Shown here piece after piece: positions 1 to 5,047 of a DNA stretch of 5,938 nt. Source of the DNA: Candidatus Sumerlaeota bacterium (GTDB lineage Bacteria; Sumerlaeota; Sumerlaeia; UBA8349); NCBI GenBank assembly GCA_003501375.1, contig DNPO01000104.1:1-5938 (forward strand). The letters are read 5' to 3'. The stretch's first letter is position 1. The number at the start of each line of letters is the position of its first letter. The notes beneath the pieces were generated by a model. That model had not been told where the DNA came from and did no database searches. It saw nothing but the letters and a program-made list of their open reading frames with translations. A program made the translations under genes and the position numbers.

Positions 1-40
1 CGCTACCCCGTGTGGTTTTCAAGCGAAATGCGACGCGTCC

Positions 41-739
41 CTACGAGCGAAACACCTGTTTGATCTTGCGATATTCCTCTTCGCCAATTAGCCCGCGCTG
101 ATACAAAAGGTCCACATCCACCAGCGTGCTGGCGGGCTTGTCCTTTGCTGGCGGTGGCACGGTATCATCCGGGCGCGGTTCCATCCCCCAGCGCTTGGGA
201 GTTGGCTGTTTAGACTGCGGCTCGACGGATCGAAAAACGGGGTCTTGAAAATCATTCGGGTCTGAAGAATCCATAAAATCGGGATCAAAAGGAAAATCCT
301 CTTCCACCACCGACCGAACAGGCGGCGCAGGCGATACAACCGGAGGTGTCAGCGGTTGAGGCGCAGGAGCGGGCTGCGGCGGGTGAACTGGCTGCACAAT
401 CACGCGTTTGACAGGCGGCGCACCGGAAGAAATTGGTCCTGGTATCCCCTGTGCCATTTGGCTGAGATCGGTAAGAGTGACGCGCGGGCCTGTTTTCCGC
501 TGTCGTTCCAGTTCCGTCTGCCGGAGAAACGCCGCGCGCACGCGCTTCATTTCATCGGGTGACAACTTGCTGTGTACATCCTCTAGAAACGAAGCGTCTA
601 ACGAATCAGCCTTCCAGCCACGCGTTAAAATAAGACGGAGCATCATATAACTTATATACACAAGCGCAATGGCGACAACGGCCATACCAATTTGCGGGTC
701 AACTCCGAGGCGATGGAAGAAAGCGTTTACGAATCCCAT
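41..739 (-). CDS. Hypothetical single-pass membrane protein with Pro-rich linker and SHOCT-like C-terminus
   Basis: This 232-residue protein is not one I recognise. Residues about 17-38 form one hydrophobic helix followed by basic residues (R35, R40, K43), so the rest of the chain is predicted to be cytoplasmic. Residues about 50-82 are a charged, probably helical segment. Residues about 98-145 are rich in Pro, Ala and Val, and about 147-165 are rich in Asp, Phe and Pro; both look disordered. The last 25 residues (DLLYQRGLIGEEEYRKIKQ) resemble the SHOCT motif, a short C-terminal helix pair found on many small bacterial membrane proteins and thought to mediate oligomerisation. The ATG lies 13 bp after the glycosyltransferase stop, so co-transcription is likely. 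No Shine-Dalgarno sequence sits at normal spacing; an AAGGGG lies about 22 nt upstream, which is too far. The start is supported by the hydrophobic helix directly after it. The gene is likely real; its function is unknown. Confidence 0.8.
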   Translation of the reverse strand: MGFVNAFFHRLGVDPQIGMAVVAIALVYISYMMLRLILTRGWKADSLDASFLEDVHSKLSPDEMKRVRAAFLRQTELERQRKTGPRVTLTDLSQMAQGIPGPISSGAPPVKRVIVQPVHPPQPAPAPQPLTPPVVSPAPPVRSVVEEDFPFDPDFMDSSDPNDFQDPVFRSVEPQSKQPTPKRWGMEPRPDDTVPPPAKDKPASTLVDVDLLYQRGLIGEEEYRKIKQVFRS

Positions 740-752
740 ACACGGAAGTCTA

Positions 753-1922
753 TCAGATGAGCCCCTTGTTTTTCAAAAGAATTTCGTATACCTCCAACTG
801 GTTTTTCATAACAACCTCTTCCGAGTAAAAGCGCTCGGCACGCGCCCGTGCCGCCTGCCCCATTGCGCGGGCTTTATCCGGGTTGCCCAGCAGGTTGGCG
901 CAACGCGATGCCAACGCCTCTTCATCCCGCACCGGAATAATCCAGCCACATTCGCCATGCACGATTTCCTCACGACAGCCGCGAATGTCCGTCACCACGC
1001 AGGGCAGACTCATGGACATGGCCTCGATCACTGAACGCGGCATGCCCTCACGCCAGGACGGCAGCGTGAACACATCCGCCGCGCTTAAAACTTCCGGCAC
1101 GTCGGTGCGTTGCCCGGTGAAAACAATATGCTGCTGAATGCCAAGCGATTCCACCAGCGCGAGTAATTCTGCGGTGGAGTCATCGTGGTCGCTGGGAAGT
1201 GCATCGCCAATGACAATCAAACGGAAATGCGGAAACTGCTCAATTAGTTTCTTAACTGCGCGAAAAAGCTCAAAGTATCCCTTTTCGCGCACCAGCCGCC
1301 CGATGATACAAAGCGTGGGCGCATCCGCCGGAATGCCCAACGACTCCCGCATGGCGGCGCGATCCGATGCGCTCAACCGCGCGGGATTGAAGCGGGTCAA
1401 ATCAATACCATTACCAATGGTACGCACGTGATCGGCGCGCGCAATTTTTTTCTCAATGGCGGTCTGGCGATCTTCCTCACTCTGGGTAAACAGATAGTGC
1501 GAAAAACAACCGCCGATGCGTTCAAGCCCGACGTGGAAATTGCGCTTGAGCGGCGGCATTTGGTCGTGGAAATAAAAACCATGCGCGGTATAAATCCGCA
1601 CGGGCACGCCGCGACGCGCGGCGGCAAAGCGTCCAATAAGCGATGCGATGGGCGTGTGAACATGCACGATGTCGAAATGCTCTTCCTTCAACCACTTGCT
1701 GAGCGCAAGGTACGAATGCCAGTGATCCTTGATATTCATCGAGCGACTAATGGGCAGATTAACGCAACGCAGGCCTTTTGCCCGAAGCGGCGCCATGAAC
1801 ACGGTTTCGGTACAGGCGGCAGTAACGTCGTATCCGGCATCTTGAAGTTTAAAGCAAAGGGGGGCGAGAAATTTAGCGAGGCTGAAATCCACCGCGCAGA
1901 GTTGGAGAACTTTAAGGGGCAT
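753..1922 (-). CDS. Glycosyltransferase family 4 (GT-B fold), probably exopolysaccharide or cell-surface glycan synthesis
   Basis: This 389-residue protein has the normal length for GT4 retaining glycosyltransferases, which move a sugar from a nucleotide-sugar donor to a lipid-linked or growing glycan at the cytoplasmic face of the membrane. The N-terminal acceptor domain (about 1-185) opens with KVLQLCAVDFSLAKFL and contains HVHTPIASLIGR (87-98) and TAHGFYFH (112-119), as in capsule and exopolysaccharide GT4 enzymes. The C-terminal donor domain (about 200-380) has GRLVREKG (208-215), whose Arg and Lys contact donor phosphates in this family, and the EX7E signature E292-x7-E300 in REGMPRSVIEAM. 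No signal peptide or transmembrane segment is seen, so it is a peripheral or soluble enzyme. The ATG fits the family N-terminus, but the bases just upstream are C-rich with no Shine-Dalgarno. The small membrane protein gene follows after 13 bp. Donor and acceptor sugars cannot be read from the sequence. Confidence 0.93.
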   Translation of the reverse strand: MPLKVLQLCAVDFSLAKFLAPLCFKLQDAGYDVTAACTETVFMAPLRAKGLRCVNLPISRSMNIKDHWHSYLALSKWLKEEHFDIVHVHTPIASLIGRFAAARRGVPVRIYTAHGFYFHDQMPPLKRNFHVGLERIGGCFSHYLFTQSEEDRQTAIEKKIARADHVRTIGNGIDLTRFNPARLSASDRAAMRESLGIPADAPTLCIIGRLVREKGYFELFRAVKKLIEQFPHFRLIVIGDALPSDHDDSTAELLALVESLGIQQHIVFTGQRTDVPEVLSAADVFTLPSWREGMPRSVIEAMSMSLPCVVTDIRGCREEIVHGECGWIIPVRDEEALASRCANLLGNPDKARAMGQAARARAERFYSEEVVMKNQLEVYEILLKNKGLI

Positions 1923-2042
1923 GGGGTAAAAGCAGGCGGAGGGTGGGGTGTGGGGAAAAGCGTCCGCCTTCAGAGAACCAGTCTACCAAATCTAACGCAT
2001 TTGTCCCAAACAAATTCTCAGAGAAAACCATTACAGGGAGCA
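1923..2042 (-). promoter_or_regulatory. Leader and presumed promoter region of the glycosyltransferase gene
   Basis: This non-coding stretch lies between the glycosyltransferase ATG and the large palindrome, and any promoter of the glycosyltransferase pair should be here or in the palindrome. It has no ribosome binding site and no convincing sigma-70 promoter. The best minus-strand pair is TTGGGA and TAGACT with 18-bp spacing, only 4/6 in each box. Two short palindromes are present: ATTTGT-N5-ACAAAT at 1999-2015 and TTCTCAGAGAA at 2015-2025. The near-repeats CAGAGAACCA (1971-1980) and CAGAGAAAACCA (2019-2030) lie about 48 bp apart. These could be operator sites or chance. The gene-proximal part contains fragments of the neighbouring hairpin unit, listed separately. 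The regulatory role is inferred from position. Confidence 0.4.
1933..1973. repeat. Rearranged fragments of the intergenic hairpin unit in the glycosyltransferase leader
   Basis: CAGGCGGAGGG at 1933-1943 is identical to 2105-2115 in the left palindrome arm, and CCGCCTTCAG at 1964-1973 is identical to 2098-2107. In the arm the two words overlap within one hairpin. Here they are in swapped order and 20 bp apart. AGGCGGA (1934-1940) can still pair with TCCGCCT (1963-1969), giving a 7-bp stem in the leader RNA just upstream of the start codon. This may be a decayed or recombined unit of the same repeat family, though GC-rich 10-11-mers can recur by chance at this scale. Confidence 0.45.
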
Positions 2043-2062
2043 ACCCAGGAATTTGCCAATTA

Positions 2063-2115
2063 GGGTTTAGCCTGCTTTAGCAGGCTCTTGTTTGCCCCCG
2101 CCTTCAGGCGGAGGG
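2063..2115 (+). repeat. Left 53-bp arm of the palindromic element
   Basis: This arm is a perfect reverse complement of 2259-2311. It holds two hairpins in tandem: AGCCTGC-TTTA-GCAGGCT at 2069-2086 (7-bp stem, 4-nt loop) and CCGCC-TTCA-GGCGG at 2098-2111 (5-bp stem, 4-nt loop). The first is followed on this strand by CTTGTTTG. Total identity to the other arm over 53 bp, while the 143 bp between them has diverged, points to recent copying, gene conversion or selection on the arms. Confidence 0.95.
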
Positions 2116-2141
2116 AACACAGGCTTATCTAATTTTTTCAG

Positions 2142-2155
2142 CCGGCTTCAGCCGG
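2142..2155. repeat. Inner hairpin of the palindromic element
   Basis: CCGGC-TTCA-GCCGG forms a perfect 5-bp stem with the same TTCA loop as the arm hairpin but a different stem sequence. TTCAGCCGG also occurs as a direct repeat at 2137-2145 and 2147-2155. Its mirror partner is the hairpin at 2217-2234, with one mismatch in a 7-bp stem around TGAA. The stem bases differ between the two partners but pairing is kept in each, as expected if structure rather than sequence is maintained. Confidence 0.75.
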
Positions 2156-2216
2156 ACTTGTTAAACGCTTCAGCATGAAATCGCTGGTATTTGTTGTGGG
2201 CTAAAGCATATGAGAA

Positions 2217-2234
2217 AGCACGCTGAAGCGCGCT
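2217..2234. repeat. Inner hairpin, mirror partner of 2142-2155
   Basis: AGCACGC-TGAA-GCGCGCT folds into a 7-bp stem with one A-C mismatch and a TGAA loop. Its core CTGAAG (2223-2228) is the exact mirror position of CTTCAG at 2146-2151 about the axis at 2187. In addition GCTGAAGCG (2222-2230) is complementary to CGCTTCAGC at 2166-2174, so alternative pairings exist inside the element. Confidence 0.7.
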
Positions 2235-2258
2235 ATTTCGTTATTTATAAGCCCTTTT

Positions 2259-2311
2259 CCCTCCGCCTGAAGGCGGGGGCAAACAAGAGCCTGCTAAAGC
2301 AGGCTAAACCC
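2259..2311 (-). repeat. Right 53-bp arm of the palindromic element
   Basis: This arm is a perfect reverse complement of 2063-2115. It lies 27 bp beyond the stop codon of the hybrid kinase, so it is the first structured sequence its transcript would meet. Read on the minus strand it has the same two hairpins in the same order as the left arm read on the plus strand, so both arms point toward the centre of the element. Confidence 0.95.
2281..2305 (-). terminator. Possible intrinsic terminator of the histidine kinase operon
   Basis: On the minus strand the hairpin AGCCTGC-TTTA-GCAGGCT (2305-2288) is followed by CTTGTTTG, a short T-rich tail, 34 bp after the kinase stop codon. The stem is GC-rich and short, as in Rho-independent terminators, but the T-tract is interrupted. 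Since this sequence belongs to a repeat element, termination may be a by-product. The identical left-arm copy would act on plus-strand transcription. Confidence 0.35.
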
Positions 2312-2338
2312 AATTTGCAAATGCTGGGTCCCACCAAC

Positions 2339-5023
2339 TTACGTTATTGCTTTTGTTAGGATTTTTCGAATTTTATGACAAAGACTTTGCGCGGTAAACG
2401 GCTTGCGAATCAGCAGATTTTTCACATCCAAATGGTTTCGCTGCGCCAAGGCCGCATCGGTGTATCCAGACATAAAAAGCGCCGGTAACCCAGGCCGGAT
2501 GCTAACAACCCGGTCGTAAATTTGCTTCCCGTTCAAATCCGGCATCACCACATCACTCAACAACATGTCAATGTCGTCGCGCTCCGTTACCAAACGAATG
2601 GCATCCTTACCATCCAGCGCCTCTATTGCCTGGTAACCATACATTCCCAACATGGTGCATACCAAGTGCCGGAGCGTTTCGTCGTCCTCTATCACCAGTA
2701 TTTTTTCTGTTCCCTCCGCCGTATTTTCATAGCATTCCGTATGCTCTCCCGCACAGGAAATATTGCCCTTCAAGATAGGGAAATAAATGGTGAACGTGGT
2801 ACCGGCACCCAAAACCGATTGCACCTGGATATCACCACCGTGTTGTTTGACAATGCCATAAACCGTGGATAGCCCCAGTCCAGTCCCTTTGCCTTTTTCC
2901 TTGGTGGTAAAAAACGGTTCAAAAAGATGCTTGAGCGTTTCCGCCGTCATTCCACATCCCGTATCGCTCACTTTGAGCGTCAGGTAGGGACCGGGTTTCA
3001 ATTCAAAAAAAGGCTGGATTGTCTGTTCATCCAACACCACCCGTCCGGTTTCGATGGTGAAAGCACCCGTGCCGGTCATGGCATCCCGCGAGTTCACCGC
3101 GAAGTTAAGAAGCACCTGCTCGATTTGCGAGGAATCAGCCAAAATCATATCGGTACTGGGTGGCAAAATGGTGACCACATCCACATCCTCGCCAATCAGT
3201 CGCCGTACCATGCTTTCCATCTCTGCGATGACCTGCACCACATCGGTGGGGCGCATGTCCAGCGATTGTTTGCGCCCAAAAGCCAGCAAGTGTTCCACCA
3301 GCGACTTGGCGCGTCGAGCCGATTTTCTAATTTCCTGGCAGGGAACTTTGATCCGTGGGTCTTGGTAAAGCGGGGTGGTCATCATGATCTCGGAGTAGCC
3401 AATAACAACAGAAAGAATATTATTAAAATCGTGCGCAATTCCACCCGCCAGATGCCCGATAGCCTCCATCTTTTGCGCCTGCTCCAACTGCTCCTGCAGT
3501 TTCCGCCGGTCGTCCTCCGCCTGGCTTTTTTCCGTCACATCCTCAAAAATACAAGCAAACTCCCCTTGCGCAGGACTGTAAGCCGTAACGTTGTAATGGC
3601 GATTAAGCGCAGCGCTGAAGTGCTCAAATTCGATGGGGACTTGCGTCAGAGCAACCTCGCCATATTTTTCGATCCAGATGGACTCAATATCCGGAGCGAT
3701 TTCGCGCACCGTTTTACCCAGAATGTCCTGCGCTTTCCAGCCAGTCAGGCGTTCAAAGGCCGGGTTGACCACCTGAAAGCGATAATCAATCGGCTTGCCC
3801 TGCGCATCACAAATAATTTGATGTACCGCAAACCCATTGATCATTTCATTAAACAAGCGCTGGTAATCATGCTCGGCTTTGCGGTGCTGCGTAACATCGC
3901 GCCCGAGACTGAGAATAGACATCACGTTGCCCGCATCATCACACAGGGGATACAAGCGCCAATTGATCGTCAGTTGTCCGCTAGGTTTGTCAAAATGGAA
4001 CTCACTTTCATCTGGCAGGCCGGTTTCAAACACTTTGGCAATATGCGCACGAAAATATTCCACCAACGGTTTTGGAAAACCCATTTCCTCATGCGTTTTA
4101 CCAATGAAGTTTTCTACCGAAATCCCGAGAACGGATTCGACAGCAGAACTGGTATAAAGATGCCGTCCTTCACGGTCGAAACGCGAAATAATATCCGGCG
4201 TGTTTTCTACAATGGCGCGATATTGCTCTTCACTCAAACGCAACGCCTGCTCCGCCAGACGTCGCTCGGTCACGTCCTGAATCAACCCGTCGTAACCCAC
4301 CAGGTTCCCATCCGCATTATGCCGCCGCAAAACAGCGTTGCGAATCCAACGCAGCATCCCATCTTTACGAATAATGCGATGTTCCAGCGGAGCGGTTTCC
4401 TGATCGGCCAATGCACGCTGTCCCTGCGCCAATACGCTATCCCGATCTTCCTGCACCACGATCTTGAGCCAAAGATACGCATCTGCAGCAAACTCCTCCC
4501 CGGAATATCCCGTAATATTGATACAACCCGGCCCGTGCTCTGTTGCAACAACCACTCCATTTTCAACACGCACCGTATAAATATAATCGGTAATAGTTTC
4601 CGTGATGCGTCGATAACGCGCTTCGCTCTCGCGCTTCTCCCGCCGGGCTTTGGTCGCGTGGAGCTCGCGCGCAATGGCGGGCAGCAACCGCGCACGATGA
4701 TCTTTCATGATGTAGTCGTTGGCACCACGTACCATGGCCTCTGCCGCAGCATCTTCCGAAACAACTCCCGACATCAGAATGAAAGGAATATCCAACTGAT
4801 AGGATTTAAAAATCTCCAACGCTTCCATTCCGTTAAAACCCGGAATATTATAATCGGAAATCACCATGTCCCACGCGGTTTCGTGGAGACTCTTTTGCAA
4901 ACTTTCCGCTGTGTCTACGCGCGTAATAACTGGAGCATAGTTACCACGCTTCAACTCCAGTTCTAAAAGTTCAGCGTCGTTGACGCTATCTTCGACCAAA
5001 AGGACATGCAGGGGAATGCTCAT
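2339..5023 (-). CDS. Soluble hybrid sensor histidine kinase, REC-PAS-PAS-PAS-HisKA-HATPase-REC
   Basis: This 894-residue kinase has receivers at both ends and no transmembrane segment, so it is cytoplasmic. REC1 (about 5-125) has acidic E11/D12, phospho-acceptor D57 in VISDYN, S85 and K107. Three PAS domains follow (about 135-255, 264-384, 386-500), the first ending with the PAC-type GYDGLIQDVTER. PAS ligands cannot be deduced. The HisKA domain carries phospho-acceptor H531 in GGIAHDFNNIL. HATPase_c shows the N-box N644 (NFAVNSRDAM), G1 D687-T-G-C-G691, the F-box FEPFFTTK (701-708) and the G2 glycines in GKGTGLGLS (711-719). REC2 (about 773-890) has E779/D780/D781, D824 in LLSDVVMPD, S852 and K874. 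All catalytic residues needed for autophosphorylation and internal transfer are present. The ATG has an AGGA nine bases upstream, 24 bp after the preceding kinase stop. REC1 could accept phosphate from that kinase; REC2 would take it from H531. The final output partner is not in the window. Confidence 0.95.
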   Translation of the reverse strand: MSIPLHVLLVEDSVNDAELLELELKRGNYAPVITRVDTAESLQKSLHETAWDMVISDYNIPGFNGMEALEIFKSYQLDIPFILMSGVVSEDAAAEAMVRGANDYIMKDHRARLLPAIARELHATKARREKRESEARYRRITETITDYIYTVRVENGVVVATEHGPGCINITGYSGEEFAADAYLWLKIVVQEDRDSVLAQGQRALADQETAPLEHRIIRKDGMLRWIRNAVLRRHNADGNLVGYDGLIQDVTERRLAEQALRLSEEQYRAIVENTPDIISRFDREGRHLYTSSAVESVLGISVENFIGKTHEEMGFPKPLVEYFRAHIAKVFETGLPDESEFHFDKPSGQLTINWRLYPLCDDAGNVMSILSLGRDVTQHRKAEHDYQRLFNEMINGFAVHQIICDAQGKPIDYRFQVVNPAFERLTGWKAQDILGKTVREIAPDIESIWIEKYGEVALTQVPIEFEHFSAALNRHYNVTAYSPAQGEFACIFEDVTEKSQAEDDRRKLQEQLEQAQKMEAIGHLAGGIAHDFNNILSVVIGYSEIMMTTPLYQDPRIKVPCQEIRKSARRAKSLVEHLLAFGRKQSLDMRPTDVVQVIAEMESMVRRLIGEDVDVVTILPPSTDMILADSSQIEQVLLNFAVNSRDAMTGTGAFTIETGRVVLDEQTIQPFFELKPGPYLTLKVSDTGCGMTAETLKHLFEPFFTTKEKGKGTGLGLSTVYGIVKQHGGDIQVQSVLGAGTTFTIYFPILKGNISCAGEHTECYENTAEGTEKILVIEDDETLRHLVCTMLGMYGYQAIEALDGKDAIRLVTERDDIDMLLSDVVMPDLNGKQIYDRVVSIRPGLPALFMSGYTDAALAQRNHLDVKNLLIRKPFTAQSLCHKIRKILTKAIT

Positions 5024-5032
5024 GGTTTAGCG

Positions 5033-5036
5033 TCCT
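5033..5036 (-). promoter_or_regulatory. Ribosome binding site of the hybrid kinase
   Basis: AGGA on the minus strand ends nine bases before the ATG at 5023, within the 24-bp gap after the upstream kinase stop. It supports this ATG as the start and is the only clear Shine-Dalgarno among the three complete genes. Confidence 0.6.
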
Positions 5037-5047
5037 GTTTTTTCCAA

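Larger units (their letters stand above)
2043..2329. repeat. Large mirror-symmetric palindromic element built from CTTYAG-centred hairpins (MITE/REP-like)
   Basis: This element fills most of the spacer between the hybrid kinase stop and the glycosyltransferase start. Arms 2063-2115 and 2259-2311 are perfect 53-bp reverse complements about an axis at 2187. Imperfect complementarity continues outward to ACCCAG at 2043 and CTGGGT at 2329, and inward over GGCTTAT-like sequence. It contains eight copies of CTTYAG: CTTTAG 2075, CTTCAG 2102, 2146 and 2168, then as reverse complements CTAAAG 2201, CTGAAG 2223 and 2267, and CTAAAG 2294. Start-to-start spacings are 27-44-22-33-22-44-27, exactly mirrored even where the intervening bases have diverged. 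Most cores sit at the tip of a small hairpin. No transposase gene, GTAG tag of classical REPs, or clear target-site duplication is visible. It could be a non-autonomous mobile element, a cruciform or RNA structure, or a bidirectional terminator. Confidence 0.9.

Noticed and set aside
1..40. A gene or terminator downstream of the small membrane protein
   Set aside because: Only 40 bases remain, with no clear stem followed by a T-run and no start of another gene.
1976..2007. Sigma-70 promoter TTGGGA-18-TAGACT on the minus strand for the glycosyltransferase
   Set aside because: Only four of six bases match in each box, which is expected by chance in this much sequence, so it is not listed as a separate feature.
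1428..2063. Plus-strand open frame of 211 codons over the glycosyltransferase 5' half and its leader
   Set aside because: It is antisense to a well-conserved GT4 gene, runs into non-coding repeat sequence and shows no domain or plausible start context.
2043..2329. CRISPR array, or classical REP/BIME element
   Set aside because: Units are inverted about a centre rather than directly repeated with unique spacers, and no cas gene is present. Classical REPs carry a GTAG tag, which is not seen here.
2030..2345. Target-site duplication flanking the palindrome
   Set aside because: Bases just outside ACCCAG at 2043 and CTGGGT at 2329 do not form a direct repeat of useful length, so insertion as a transposon is unproven.
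2927..4966. Very long plus-strand open frame (679 codons) opposite the hybrid kinase
   Set aside because: It is fully antisense to a kinase with every catalytic motif intact. The translation has no recognisable domain and looks like a codon-bias shadow.
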